Positions 15,957-24,469 of a stretch of 54,465 nt of DNA are shown here, piece after piece. Source of the stretch: Clostridia bacterium (GTDB lineage: Bacteria; Bacillota; Clostridia; Christensenellales; Aristaeellaceae); assembly GCA_017547805.1 (NCBI GenBank), contig JAFYOR010000107.1:1-54465 (forward strand), given 5' to 3'. The first letter of the stretch is position 1; the number at the start of each line of letters is the position of its first letter. A program made the position numbers and the translations under genes. The notes under the pieces were generated by a model. That model did not search any database. It was not told the origin of the DNA and saw only the letters and a list, made by a program, of their open reading frames with translations.

Positions 15957-18257
15957 TCAGAAGCTCAGACCGAAGTAGGACTCATAGTAGTTGCCGTCAG
16001 CGTCGCGATACGCATAGGCCTTGCCGTTCTCGTCCTTCATCTCTTCCGGCATGTACTGATCCTTGGCATAGCCCGGAACGTCGTTGGGAGAGATGCAGTT
16101 GCCGTTCTCGTCGACCGCGATGACCGCGTCGTTCTTGGGCAGGGTCAGCGGCAGGACGCCGGTCGGGTTGTACGCGCCGAGGATGACGTCGATGGTCGCG
16201 TCGGTGAAGGTATCGAAGCCGCCCAGCAGAGCGTCAACATGCGGCTCGACATTGCCCGGCATGAAGGCCAGGGAGAAGTCGATGTTCGCGATGACCTTAC
16301 CGCCGTTGGCGTGCACAGCCTCCGCGATGACCGGGATGTTGTTGGCGCCGACCATGGTGGTCTCGGTGTGAGTGGTATCAACCGGAACGCCGGTCACTGT
16401 GTCAACGTCGGTAACGACCTTGCCATCGCAGATGTCCAGCTCGAGGTAGCCGGCGGTCGCAGAGAAGTAAGCGCCGGAGTTCGGGTCGCACAGCAGGATC
16501 GCGTAGTCGGCCTTGGTGTAATCGTTGGTGAGGGTCAGGCCGCGCTCCAGCAACGCCAGACGCAGCGCGTCGTTGGTGGCCTTGACATCGCCGGTGTCGT
16601 TGAAGTACTCGATGTAGGCAACCTTGCCGTCCAGCTTTTCGCCGGTCAGCGGCAGGGTGGCGTCAGAGTTCTTGAGCAGGACGACAGACTTCTGATGCGC
16701 GTTGTAGACACGCTCGTCCGCGCGGGCGGCAGCGACGACAGCGTCGGCGTTCGCCGGATCACGGTACGGATTCTCAAAGAGGCCCAGAGCGAACATTTCG
16801 ACCAGCAGGCGGACGTTCGCTTCGTCGATGCGCTCGGTGGTGAGGACATGCTCGGCCGGGTACTTGTCGGCTTCCTCCTGACCACGGCGCCAAGCTTCCT
16901 TGATGGACCAGATGTCGTTGGAGTCAGAGATGATATCCGTGCCGGCGTTGATGGCGTAAGCAGCGCGGGTCGGGACGTCGTAATCGGTCATGCCCCAGGC
17001 CATGTTGCCAATGATGCCGGAGTCGGAGTTGATGTAGCCCTTATGACCCATCTGGTCACGGAGCAGATTCTGGATGAACGCCTTGTTGAACGCGAAGCCG
17101 ACTTCCTCGGTCAGATCGAGCTCAACGCCCTGATAGGTCTGCGCAGCGCTCTTGGCCGCATACGGCTTGGCGTAGTACGGCATGATGGAGGAAACGCCCT
17201 TGTCAACCGCGATCTGGAACGGAGCGAGGTGATAGTTTTCCAGAGAGCCCTCGGTCGGGTAGGGGTTCCACTGGCCCAGAGAGTAGTGCGGGTCGAAGCC
17301 GTTTTCACGAGCGCCGCCGCCCGGGAAGTGCTTAACGGTCAGCGCGACGCCGTTCTCAGTAACGCCCTCAGCGCTGCCCTGGAAGCCTTCAACGATACGG
17401 CCGATGGCGTCGGTGATGAACGCCGGATCCTCGCCAAAGGTGCCGTAGGTACGCTGCCAGCGCGGGTCGGTGGTCACGTCGGCCATGTACATGTAGCCCT
17501 TCTTGATGCCGCTGGCATCCCACTCGCCGCGGGCGATTTCCGCGAAGTCGGTGATCAGCTGCGCATCGCCGCCGGCCTTGACATCGCCCATCGCAGCGGC
17601 AGCCAGACCGAGGGTGCCCGGCCAGGTGGAGAACACGCCGGAGGCGTCGTTCATGCCGAAGGTGGCCTTCGCATTCTCGTTACGGGAGTTGGAGTCGATG
17701 ATAACCGGGATGCCGTTGGGAGTTTCCTCAGCGACCTGGTTCATCGCGTTGATCCACTGGGCCAGCTGAGCCGGAGTCGGGTTCTGGCGCAGGATGAAGT
17801 GACGCAGGTGCTGCTCCTGAATGGTCGCAACAGAGCCCAGGGTGGAGGTGGTGCCGAAGATGGAGGTATCCTTCAGGCTTTCCACTTCGTCCAGCAGGCC
17901 GTCCATGCCACTCTTCGCCGCGTTGATGCCCAGACCGCGGGAACGAATAAGCATCATGCCGATCTTCTCATCAATGGTCATGCGGGTGACCAGGTCCTTG
18001 GCGCGCTCTTCGTCGCTCAGTTCCCAGTTCTCGTAAGCTTCGAGGGTGCCGTTGCCGTTGGAGTCCTTGTAGAATTTACCGTCAACTTCGACAACGCCCT
18101 TGACGGTATAGCCGATGGTCGGGCCGTTTTCATTAGCGACCCAAGTCGGCTCGATGTAGTGACGCTCGGTTTCCTCGCCCATAGCCGGGACGAAGGAGAT
18201 GAGCATCGTCGCGCACAGGAACATCGCCATAATGCGCTTGAACGTCATGTTCTTCAT
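15957..18257 (-). CDS. secreted glycoside hydrolase family 3 (beta-glucosidase-like)
   Basis: A 766-residue exported protein. The ATG start (MKNMTFKRIMAMFLCA) has AGGAGG seven bases upstream and begins a signal peptide ending near VPAMGEE without a lipobox. GH3 hallmarks: MTIDEKIGMMLI, TDPRWQRTYGTFGEDP, KHFPGGGARENGFDPH and the nucleophile region GYINSDSGIIGNMAWG, then a C-terminal alpha/beta sandwich starting SVVLLKNSDATLPL. It should release beta-linked glucose or related sugars outside the cell. No transporter or second hydrolase lies beside it. The divergent AraC regulator is the likely controller. Confidence 0.9.
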   Translation of the reverse strand: MKNMTFKRIMAMFLCATMLISFVPAMGEETERHYIEPTWVANENGPTIGYTVKGVVEVDGKFYKDSNGNGTLEAYENWELSDEERAKDLVTRMTIDEKIGMMLIRSRGLGINAAKSGMDGLLDEVESLKDTSIFGTTSTLGSVATIQEQHLRHFILRQNPTPAQLAQWINAMNQVAEETPNGIPVIIDSNSRNENAKATFGMNDASGVFSTWPGTLGLAAAAMGDVKAGGDAQLITDFAEIARGEWDASGIKKGYMYMADVTTDPRWQRTYGTFGEDPAFITDAIGRIVEGFQGSAEGVTENGVALTVKHFPGGGARENGFDPHYSLGQWNPYPTEGSLENYHLAPFQIAVDKGVSSIMPYYAKPYAAKSAAQTYQGVELDLTEEVGFAFNKAFIQNLLRDQMGHKGYINSDSGIIGNMAWGMTDYDVPTRAAYAINAGTDIISDSNDIWSIKEAWRRGQEEADKYPAEHVLTTERIDEANVRLLVEMFALGLFENPYRDPANADAVVAAARADERVYNAHQKSVVLLKNSDATLPLTGEKLDGKVAYIEYFNDTGDVKATNDALRLALLERGLTLTNDYTKADYAILLCDPNSGAYFSATAGYLELDICDGKVVTDVDTVTGVPVDTTHTETTMVGANNIPVIAEAVHANGGKVIANIDFSLAFMPGNVEPHVDALLGGFDTFTDATIDVILGAYNPTGVLPLTLPKNDAVIAVDENGNCISPNDVPGYAKDQYMPEEMKDENGKAYAYRDADGNYYESYFGLSF

Positions 18258-18310
18258 GTGAGTTCCTCCTTTTTTCTTTTCTGTGCATGTAAACACAGAT
18301 CGTTAGTTTC

Positions 18311-18339
18311 ATTATATTCTCAGCATTTTTCTCTGTACA
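18311..18339 (-). promoter_or_regulatory. promoter of the GH3 gene with a weak -35
   Basis: Minus-strand TATAAT about 55 bases before the GH3 start; 17 bases upstream is TGTACA, a poor -35 box. This is the pattern expected of an activator-dependent promoter, consistent with the adjacent AraC gene. Confidence 0.45.
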
Positions 18340-18437
18340 TTGCAAACTTCTGCATAATTTATTGCATTTTTCACCATTGTGCGTTATATTATATATGAAT
18401 ACTCTCCCTATTTGAACAAAATCAAAAGGAGGAATTT

Positions 18438-19346
18438 ATGCACAATACCGCACTCTTCACCTATGGCGAGGGCCGTACAATGCAATCTCCGGATTTTGAA
18501 ATATATCATTTCATCGATTCCCGCCCCAGCAACATCCATCTGCATCATCATGATTTTTTTGAGCTTTATTATTTGCTCTCCGGCGAAATGAATTATATCG
18601 TCGATGGGCAGCGCTATGTTCTGCACCCCGGCAACCTGCTCTTCATCGCCCCGGACCAGTTCCATCGTCCGGACGTTATGTCCACATCGGACTTTGAGCG
18701 CTTTGTTCTGTGGATCCACCCGGCCTTTATGAACAGTGCGCTCGAACATCTTCCCGGCCTCTCCGCCGATCTGTTCTCCGGCGCCCGCATTTCCAACTTC
18801 CTTTGTCTTAACGAAAGTCAGCGCAAAACGCTGGAAATGCTGCTCTCCTCTCTTGAGCAGGAATCCTGTTCCTCCCTGGCATATCGCCAAACCATGTGTC
18901 ATGCCATTCTGATCGCGTTAATCATCCATGTCAAACGGATGATGATTGATCTGCCGCAGGCAGACAGGCCCTCTTTTGCCGCCCATTCTCCCGCTGCGCT
19001 TCATCCCGTTACAGATATCTCCGGCGAACAGCTTCGGGAAGTATTCAGCTATATTCAGAATCACTTAAGCGAGGATTTGAGCACTTCCGCTCTGGCAGAA
19101 CGTTTTTTCTTTAATCCCAATACGTTGGCCCGGCGCTTTAAAAAGCATGCAGGCATCCCTATTGGGGATTACGTCCGAAAAAAACGGCTTGCCACCGCGC
19201 GTCTTCTGATCTATCAGGGAATGAATGCCGTTCAGGCCGGCACAGCAAGCGGCTTTTCCGATTACAGTACGTTTTACCGCGCTTTCCGCCAGGAGTATGA
19301 AATAAGTCCCAAGGCATTTGCCGCTTCCTGTCATACACAGCCCTGA
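18438..19346 (+). CDS. AraC-family transcriptional regulator
   Basis: A 302-residue regulator. An N-terminal cupin-like sensor domain (HLHHHDFFELYYLLSGEM, VLHPGNLLFIAPDQFHRP) is joined to a C-terminal AraC double helix-turn-helix: LSTSALAERFFFNPNTLARR and the conserved TASGFSDYSTFYRAFRQEYE-ISPKAF ending. Strong AGGAGG site seven bases before the ATG. It is divergent from the GH3 gene across 180 bases and probably senses a sugar to activate it. Confidence 0.9.
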   Translation: MHNTALFTYGEGRTMQSPDFEIYHFIDSRPSNIHLHHHDFFELYYLLSGEMNYIVDGQRYVLHPGNLLFIAPDQFHRPDVMSTSDFERFVLWIHPAFMNSALEHLPGLSADLFSGARISNFLCLNESQRKTLEMLLSSLEQESCSSLAYRQTMCHAILIALIIHVKRMMIDLPQADRPSFAAHSPAALHPVTDISGEQLREVFSYIQNHLSEDLSTSALAERFFFNPNTLARRFKKHAGIPIGDYVRKKRLATARLLIYQGMNAVQAGTASGFSDYSTFYRAFRQEYEISPKAFAASCHTQP

Positions 19347-19364
19347 GTCCTCCATTCTGCGCAC

Positions 19365-19562
19365 AAAAAGCGGGCAGTGCCCGCTCCCACACCCGAATCT
19401 GTCTTCACCTCTTCATCCTTGTGCGCACGCGGCCGAATGCTTCGCGCAATTTCCTATAAGGCAAAAAAGCGGGCAGTGCCCGCTCCCACATCCGAATCTG
19501 TCTTCACCTCTTCATCCTTGTGCGCACGCGGCCGAATGCTTCGCGCAATTTCCTATAAGGCA
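19365..19562. repeat. family A tandem array, two units of 99 bp
   Basis: Two nearly identical 99 bp units (19365-19463 and 19464-19562). Each begins AAAAAGCGGGCAGTGCCCGC and ends with TTTCCTATAAGGC. The next repeat of AAAAAGC is the left arm of the lepB terminator, so the array abuts that terminator. Read from the minus strand each hairpin is followed by TTTTTTGCC, which looks like an intrinsic terminator. Confidence 0.9.
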
Positions 19563-19583
19563 AAAAAGCACGGATCACCGTGC
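19562..19583 (-). terminator. intrinsic terminator of lepB
   Basis: Minus-strand stem GCACGG with CCGTGC around a four-base loop, followed by six T; 21 bases after the stop codon. Confidence 0.85.
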
Positions 19584-19604
19584 TTTCTTTATTTTTCTTC
19601 GCCG

Positions 19605-20186
19605 TTAGTCTTCAATGAAGCGGAACTTATTAAGCGGGAACACGACCGCACGGACATGACCCTTGATCATATCCCGCTCAAGCGGGCCGACCATGGCGCT
19701 GCGGCTATCCTTGGAGTTATTGCGGTTATCGCCCAGCACGAAGTAAGAATCCTCCGGCACCTCAATCGGACCGAAGTTCGTGCTGTTGGGCGTCATGTCA
19801 AAATCCTGCGCGACGTACTCGCCGTTGACGTACAGCTTGCCCATGCGCAGCTCAATCGTCTCCCCCGGCAAGCCGATGACGCGCTTGACGCGGTACATGC
19901 CGTCGGTGGTGTTGGGATAATTGCAGATGACGATATCAAAGCGCTCCGGATCGCTGAACAGATAATCAAACTTGGTCGCGATCATGAATTCGCTGTCGGT
20001 GAGCGTATTGAGCATGGAGCTGCCGTCCACGCGCACCGGTTCAAAGATGAACGTGCGGATCGGCAGGGCGATCGCCGCCGCAACGACAAACACCATGATC
20101 CACTCAAAGATCTCCTGCTTCAGGCTCTTTTTCGGTTTTTCCTTTTTCGCGGCGTCCTTCGCCGGCTTCTCGCTGCCATTGTTCAT
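19605..20186 (-). CDS. lepB: signal peptidase I
   Basis: A 193-residue membrane-bound serine protease that removes signal peptides. After a Lys-rich cytoplasmic start, one membrane anchor (IFEWIMVFVVAAAIALPI) leads into the catalytic Ser in VDGSSMLNTL and the catalytic Lys in YRVKRVIGLPGE; box E follows as YFVLGDNRNNSKDSR. Length fits the short Gram-positive type. It is followed by family A repeats and preceded by a DUF951 gene on the same strand. Confidence 0.95.
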   Translation of the reverse strand: MNNGSEKPAKDAAKKEKPKKSLKQEIFEWIMVFVVAAAIALPIRTFIFEPVRVDGSSMLNTLTDSEFMIATKFDYLFSDPERFDIVICNYPNTTDGMYRVKRVIGLPGETIELRMGKLYVNGEYVAQDFDMTPNSTNFGPIEVPEDSYFVLGDNRNNSKDSRSAMVGPLERDMIKGHVRAVVFPLNKFRFIED

Positions 20187-20259
20187 GGGATATGCGCCTC
20201 TTTCCTTATTTGATAGGGATTCTTCTTGTTCGTTTCACGGACAGGCGTTCTGGCCGCCA

Positions 20260-20481
20260 TCAGAAATCCGTTTCATTCGTGCCGCGGATCGGCTCTTCGC
20301 TGTGGGCGATAACCTTCTTCATCCGCTTGACAAAGTCCGCCCGGTCGAGCATTACAATCCGGGAACAGCCGCTGCAGCGGATCTTGATATCCGCACCCAC
20401 GCGGATAACTGTCCACTGATCGCTGCCGCAGGGATGCTTTTTGCGCATCTGCACCAGATCGCCCAGAAGGAATTCTTCCAT
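20260..20481 (-). CDS. DUF951 domain protein
   Basis: A 73-residue protein of the conserved Firmicutes DUF951 family: LGDLVQMRKKHPCGSDQW, TVIRVGADIKIRCSGC and a DRADFVKRMKKVI tail. Three Cys could form a metal site or be structural. Its function is unknown; nucleic-acid binding is often assumed because of its basic, zinc-ribbon-like look. GGGAGG lies before the ATG. Confidence 0.88.
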   Translation of the reverse strand: MEEFLLGDLVQMRKKHPCGSDQWTVIRVGADIKIRCSGCSRIVMLDRADFVKRMKKVIAHSEEPIRGTNETDF

Positions 20482-20538
20482 GTCTGCCTCCCCCTTTTCG
20501 CCGTTTGCCGTCTATTATAACAGCAAGAACGCACTTTT

Positions 20539-20946
20539 TCAAGCGCGCGGCGCACCCAGTTCCCTTTGGAGCAGACGGCATGCCGCCTCCACCGGGGCAA
20601 AGCAGCGCCGCTTTCCGGTCGGATCGGCATGCACCGGCTTGACCGCGCCGCACATGGTAGCGCCCAGCTCCTGTTCAAACGCTGCCGCAAACGCCGCGCA
20701 GCGTTCCCGGAATCCCTCCGCCGCATGCGCACGGTCCTCAACAAGCACCTGCCCCAGCACAGCGATTGCCCCGGCAAGCGCACCGCACACATGGCCGCAG
20801 CCAATGCCTCCGCCAAAGCCGCTGAGCAGGTGATGCGCATCCTGCGCAAGCCCCAGACCGTACGCCTCGTTCGCCGCCATGAGCACGCTCTCCGCGCAGT
20901 TATAATCCATGTCGAAATAATATTTTTCCGCCGCCGTGATCAGCAT
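20539..20946 (-). CDS. C-GCAxxG-C-C family putative redox protein
   Basis: A 135-residue protein with the spaced Cys pattern of the C_GCAxxG_C_C family: YNCAESVLMA near the N terminus, GFGGGIGCGHVCGALAGAI in the middle, and later single Cys residues (ERCAAF, TMCGAV, RRCFAPV). Members are thought to be electron-transfer or redox-active; no cofactor is established. I chose the ATG six bases after GGAGGGG rather than the GTG inside that site. Confidence 0.85.
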   Translation of the reverse strand: MLITAAEKYYFDMDYNCAESVLMAANEAYGLGLAQDAHHLLSGFGGGIGCGHVCGALAGAIAVLGQVLVEDRAHAAEGFRERCAAFAAAFEQELGATMCGAVKPVHADPTGKRRCFAPVEAACRLLQRELGAPRA

Positions 20947-21104
20947 CGCGTTCCCCTCCACTCTGTTCTGATATGATTATAGGTTCTTTTGACGCATTTG
21001 TCAACTATACTTTCCATTTTACGCACTTTACTTTCCAATTCACCAACCATCCGGCACATCAGTCCGGGCAAGCAGAAAGCGGCGCAATTCCCGCGCCGCC
21101 CGGC

Positions 21105-21785
21105 TTATTCAATTCTGTGGATGCGTTCGCGCAGGCGCATCATCTTTTCGTCCGTGCTGTGGATGATATCCGCGCACTCCCGAAGCTCGCGCATGATTTC
21201 CTCTGCATCCTCCACCTGCTTTTTATACTGCATATCGTGATCCAGCGTCGCCCAGAAGTCCATAGCGATCGTGCGGATCTGAATTTCGCAGCGGACAGGG
21301 CGCACCTGATCGGAAAAATACACCGGAATCTCCACGATCATGTGGTAGCTTCTGTATCCGTTATCCTTCGGGCACTTGATGTAGTCCTTGACGTTGATGA
21401 TCCTGACATCCTGCTGTCTGGCCAGCATGCGGGAAATCTCGTAGATATCGTCGATATACGCGCACAGCACGCGGATACCTGCGATATCCGAAAGATATGT
21501 CTGCATGTTTTCCACCGTCACATTATGCCCGAGCTTTTCCAGCTTTCTGGCGATGGAGGACGGCTTCTTCAGACGGCTCTCGATAAACTCAATCGGATTG
21601 CGGCGATAGCGCACGGTCATGTCTCTGGAGAGCACTTCCAGCTTCGTGCGCATCTCCAGCGTTGCGCAGTGGTAGCGCATCATGACTTCCTGATAAAGCG
21701 CTGCGTCCTTAAACACATGCTCGCTGTCCGAGGGAATGATGTCAATATCGATCGCCGTCGGTCCTCTTAGCTCGTTGTTCCTCAT
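21105..21785 (-). CDS. small alarmone synthetase (RelQ/RelP-type GTP pyrophosphokinase)
   Basis: A 226-residue protein consisting of a RelA/SpoT synthetase domain only, with no hydrolase, TGS or ACT domain. Key elements: KKPSSIARKLEK, DIAGIRVLCAYIDDIY, KDYIKCPKDNGYRSYHM (including the nucleotide-binding Tyr) and VRCEIQIRTIAMDFWATLDHD. It makes (p)ppGpp from ATP and GDP/GTP as a stress signal. The ATG start has AAGGA seven bases upstream. The promoter lies at 21846-21874, and the family A array separates it from the divergent DUF1858 gene. Confidence 0.92.
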   Translation of the reverse strand: MRNNELRGPTAIDIDIIPSDSEHVFKDAALYQEVMMRYHCATLEMRTKLEVLSRDMTVRYRRNPIEFIESRLKKPSSIARKLEKLGHNVTVENMQTYLSDIAGIRVLCAYIDDIYEISRMLARQQDVRIINVKDYIKCPKDNGYRSYHMIVEIPVYFSDQVRPVRCEIQIRTIAMDFWATLDHDMQYKKQVEDAEEIMRELRECADIIHSTDEKMMRLRERIHRIE

Positions 21786-21845
21786 GGTCGATTCCTTGCT
21801 AGGCCGCGTTTTCACCAAATCTACGGCTTTTTTTCTGTATAAATC

Positions 21846-21874
21846 AGTATAACATACTTTTTTTGTCCTGTCTA
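21846..21874 (-). promoter_or_regulatory. promoter of the small alarmone synthetase
   Basis: Minus-strand TAGACA, 17 bases, TATACT, about 60 bases upstream of the start codon. Confidence 0.65.
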
Positions 21875-21898
21875 TGCCTGTTTCCTGACCACAGGAAA

Positions 21899-22290
21899 GC
21901 GGGCTGTGCCCGCAACCGCATCCGAAATACCCCGCGATCTATCTTTCTTCTGCGCACGCGGCCGGCTATTTTTCATGTTTCCGCAAAGCAGGAAAGCGGG
22001 CTGTGCCCGCGCCCACATCCGAAACACTCCGCGTTCTATCTTTCTTCTGCGCACGCGGCCAATGGCTTTGCACAATTCCCTACAGAGCCTACGGCGGGCT
22101 GTGCCCGCGCCCACATCCGAAACGCCCCGCGTTCTATCTTTCTTCTGCGCACGCAGCCAATGGCTTTGCACAATTCCCTACAGAGCCTACAGCGGGCTGT
22201 GCCCGCGTCCACATCCGAAACGCGCCGTCTTCCCCGCTTCTCCCGCGTACGCGGCCAACTTTTTCAGGTTTCCACAAAGCAGGAAAGCAT
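21899..22290. repeat. family A tandem array, four units of 95-98 bp
   Basis: Unit starts at 21899, 21996, 22094 and 22192, each with GCGGGCTGTGCCCGC, then CC-CATCCGAAA, a variable core with TTCTTCTGCGCACGCGGCC, and an end of either CCGCAAAGCAGGAAA (units 1 and 4) or TTCCCTACAGAGCCTAC (units 2 and 3). The array fills the divergent region between the alarmone synthetase and DUF1858 genes and ends against a CATTGGAAATCCAATG hairpin plus T5. Open frames here arise from the repeat and are not genes. Confidence 0.92.
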
Positions 22291-22310
22291 TGGAAATCCA
22301 ATGTTTTTCC
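22289..22310 (+). terminator. hairpin closing the four-unit array
   Basis: CATTGG/CCAATG stem followed by five T on the plus strand, directly before the DUF1858 promoter. It would block read-through from the array into the gene. Confidence 0.6.
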
Positions 22311-22339
22311 TTGCCAAGGCGCGCAGAATGGTGTATCAT
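22311..22339 (+). promoter_or_regulatory. promoter of the DUF1858 gene
   Basis: TTGCCA, 17 bases, TATCAT, 37 bases before the ATG. Confidence 0.65.
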
Positions 22340-22375
22340 AGGAACGCAATGATTTTTGAAAGAAGGGTTTACTCC

Positions 22376-22576
22376 ATGATTACGTCTGATATGACCATCG
22401 CCTCCGTCATGAAGCTGGATCCGCAGGTTGCGCCGGTCTTCATGTCCTTCGGCATGCACTGCCTCTACTGCCCGCACGCCTCCGCCGAGTCCATCAAGGA
22501 AGCGAGCATGGTGCACGGCATCGACGCCGACAAGCTCGTGGAAGCGCTCAACGCGTTCTTCGAGAGCCGCAAGTAA
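22376..22576 (+). CDS. DUF1858 (hybrid-cluster-associated) redox disulfide protein
   Basis: A 66-residue protein: MTIASVMKLDPQVAPVFMSF then GMHCLYCPHASAESIKEA with a CxxC pair, the pattern of DUF1858/TIGR03980 proteins, often found near hybrid cluster proteins. A redox or metal role is presumed in the family; no hybrid cluster gene is in the window. Start: ATG with AGAAGGG eight bases upstream. Own promoter and terminator, so monocistronic. Confidence 0.88.
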   Translation: MITSDMTIASVMKLDPQVAPVFMSFGMHCLYCPHASAESIKEASMVHGIDADKLVEALNAFFESRK

Positions 22577-22585
22577 TTTCAGCAC

Positions 22586-22624
22586 AAAAAGCGCAGAGTC
22601 TGTAAAAGACTCTGCGCTTTTTTG
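22586..22624 (+). terminator. terminator of the DUF1858 gene
   Basis: AAAAAGCGCAGAGTC with GACTCTGCGCTTTTTT, a 12-base or longer stem with a U tract. Confidence 0.92.
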
Positions 22625-22660
22625 CGTTATCCGTCCCGGCTTTTTTGTGATGAATGCCTT

Positions 22661-22690
22661 TTGCCCACGCGAAATCCGCAATGGTATAAT
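22661..22690 (+). promoter_or_regulatory. promoter of the CarD-like gene
   Basis: TTGCCC, 18 bases, perfect TATAAT, 75 bases before the ATG. Confidence 0.65.
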
Positions 22691-22764
22691 GACTATACGG
22701 CGCACACCGCATTCACCTGCGGCATGCGCGGTTTTTTGTTATCATGACAAAGAGGAGGCGTTCT

Positions 22765-23265
22765 ATGTACAGCATCGGCGATGCCGTTATGCATCCAAGC
22801 GAAGGTGTATGCACTGTTGCCGACATTCGCAGCATGCAGTTTTCCGGTAGTCTCAAACGCGATTATTATGTTCTGATTCCGTCGACGGAAAAAAGCTCTT
22901 CCACCGTCTATCTCCCCGTCGAGCGCGGAAACAGCATTCTTCGCCGCCTTCTCTCCCGCGCGGATATTCTCTCCCTCATCCGCGAAAGCACCCTGATCGA
23001 CTTTGACTGGATTACCGACAGCAAGCAGCGAAAGGATGCTTTTTACAGGCTCATCCACAGCGGCGACATCGCCCGGGTCATCCGCATGATCTGCGAAATC
23101 TATGCGCACAATGCGCAGCGCATTGCCGAGGGCAAAAAGCCCTGCGCCTCCGATGAAAGCATTCTGGCAGAAGCGCAGCGGCTTGTGCATCAGGAGTTTT
23201 CCTATGTGCTCAGGCTCAGCGCAGAAGACACGGTCACATTCATCCAGAGCGAACTGAATAAATAA
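22765..23265 (+). CDS. CarD-family transcriptional regulator
   Basis: A 166-residue protein with an N-terminal CarD/TRCF RNA-polymerase-interaction domain (YSIGDAVMHPSEGVCTVADI, YYVLIPSTEKSSSTVYLPV) followed by an all-helical C-terminal domain. Such proteins bind the RNA polymerase beta subunit and stabilise open promoters. The start is the ATG six bases after AGGAGG; an in-frame ATG seven codons earlier lies before that site. Transcribed toward recA, with a shared hairpin between. Confidence 0.88.
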   Translation: MYSIGDAVMHPSEGVCTVADIRSMQFSGSLKRDYYVLIPSTEKSSSTVYLPVERGNSILRRLLSRADILSLIRESTLIDFDWITDSKQRKDAFYRLIHSGDIARVIRMICEIYAHNAQRIAEGKKPCASDESILAEAQRLVHQEFSYVLRLSAEDTVTFIQSELNK

Positions 23266-23280
23266 TCCTCCGCATACAGC

Positions 23281-23322
23281 AACAGGGCAAGCCGCGTCAA
23301 AACGGCTTGCCCTGTTATTTTC
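23281..23322 (+). terminator. terminator between the CarD-like gene and recA
   Basis: AACAGGGCAAGCCG with CGGCTTGCCCTGTT, a perfect 14-base stem followed on the plus strand by a T-rich tract. It may also hold back recA transcripts from the other side. Confidence 0.85.
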
Positions 23323-23341
23323 ATTTTTTCGGAAAAACGGC

Positions 23342-24454
23342 TCACTCGTCCCCGCCCAGCAGCGGCAGGTCGTCAAAGCCCTCGTCCTCATCCTCGCGGG
23401 CAGTCGGATCTTCGGGCATTTCCTTGCCCATCAGCTCTGCGCGCACGATGCCCTCAATCTCCGCGGCAATCGCCTTGTTTTCCTTGAGGAACTTACGGGT
23501 ATTCTCGCGGCCCTGACCGATGCGCTGATCGCCGTAGGAGAACCACGCGCCGGACTTATGGATGATATCCAGCTCCACCGCGCGGTCAAGCAGGCTGCCC
23601 TCGCGGCTGATGCCCTCGCCGTAGAGGATATCAAACTCCGCCACGCGGAACGGCGGGGCGACCTTATTCTTGACGATCTTCGCTTTCGTGCGGTTACCCA
23701 CGACGTTGCTGCCGTCCTTGAGCTGCTCGCCGCGGCGGATGTCGATACGAACCGACGCGTAGAACTTGAGCGCGCGGCCGCCCGGGGTCGTCTCCGGATT
23801 GCCGTACATGACACCGACCTTCTCGCGCAGCTGGTTGATGAAGATGCAGGTGCAGTTCGTCTTATTGACGATGCCCGTCAGCTTACGCAGCGCCTGGCTC
23901 ATCAGGCGGGCCTGCAATCCGACGAAGGAATCGCCCATCTCGCCGTCGATTTCCGCCTTGGGCACCAGCGCCGCAACGGAGTCGATGACGACGATATCAA
24001 TCGCGCCGGAGCGCACCAGCGCCTCGCAGATTTCCAGCGCCTGCTCGCCGGTATCCGGCTGAGAGACGTAGAGCTGATCGACATCCACGCCCAGCTTACG
24101 GGCATAAACCGGATCCAGCGCATGCTCTGCGTCGATGAACGCGGCGATGCCGCCCGCCTTCTGCGCCTCGGCGACGACATGCAGCGCAACGGTCGTCTTA
24201 CCGGAGGATTCCGGGCCATAGATCTCAATCACGCGGCCGCGCGGCAGACCGCCCACGCCCAGCGCCATATCCAGATCCAGACAGCCCGTCGGGATCACCT
24301 GAATATCCTGCTTGGCCTGTTCGCCCATACGGATGATAGAGCCCTTGCCAAACTGCTTTTCAATGCCGGCAAGCGCCATATCCAGCGCGTGCTGCTTCTC
24401 ATTGAGTTCCTTATCCACAGCCGCTGCGGCTTTGGTGGTCTTCTTCGCTGCCAT
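23342..24454 (-). CDS. recA: recombinase RecA
   Basis: A 370-residue RecA. The Walker [10 protein letters not shown], the [20 protein letters not shown] block, the L2 loop ending in [27 protein letters not shown]-type sequence, and the acidic C-terminal tail ([16 protein letters not shown]) are all standard. It catalyses homologous strand exchange and activates LexA cleavage. The ATG start follows GGGAG by seven bases; the frame extends upstream into repeat sequence but that part is not coding. Two family B modules separate it from cinA, the second ending at the recA ribosome binding site. Confidence 0.97.
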   Translation of the reverse strand: MAAKKTTKAAAAVDKELNEKQHALDMALAGIEKQFGKGSIIRMGEQAKQDIQVIPTGCLDLDMALGVGGLPRGRVIEIYGPESSGKTTVALHVVAEAQKAGGIAAFIDAEHALDPVYARKLGVDVDQLYVSQPDTGEQALEICEALVRSGAIDIVVIDSVAALVPKAEIDGEMGDSFVGLQARLMSQALRKLTGIVNKTNCTCIFINQLREKVGVMYGNPETTPGGRALKFYASVRIDIRRGEQLKDGSNVVGNRTKAKIVKNKVAPPFRVAEFDILYGEGISREGSLLDRAVELDIIHKSGAWFSYGDQRIGQGRENTRKFLKENKAIAAEIEGIVRAELMGKEMPEDPTAREDEDEGFDDLPLLGGDE

Positions 24455-24469
24455 ATTGTTCTCCCTTCT

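Noticed and set aside
15822-18398. 858-codon open frame antisense to the GH3 gene
   Set aside because: Same reasoning: GH3 motifs are on the minus strand and the antisense product has no recognisable features.
21863-22576. Open frames of 110-237 codons over the family A array
   Set aside because: They are read-throughs of the tandem repeat in several frames, have no ribosome binding site, and the only supported gene is the 66-residue DUF1858 protein at the end.
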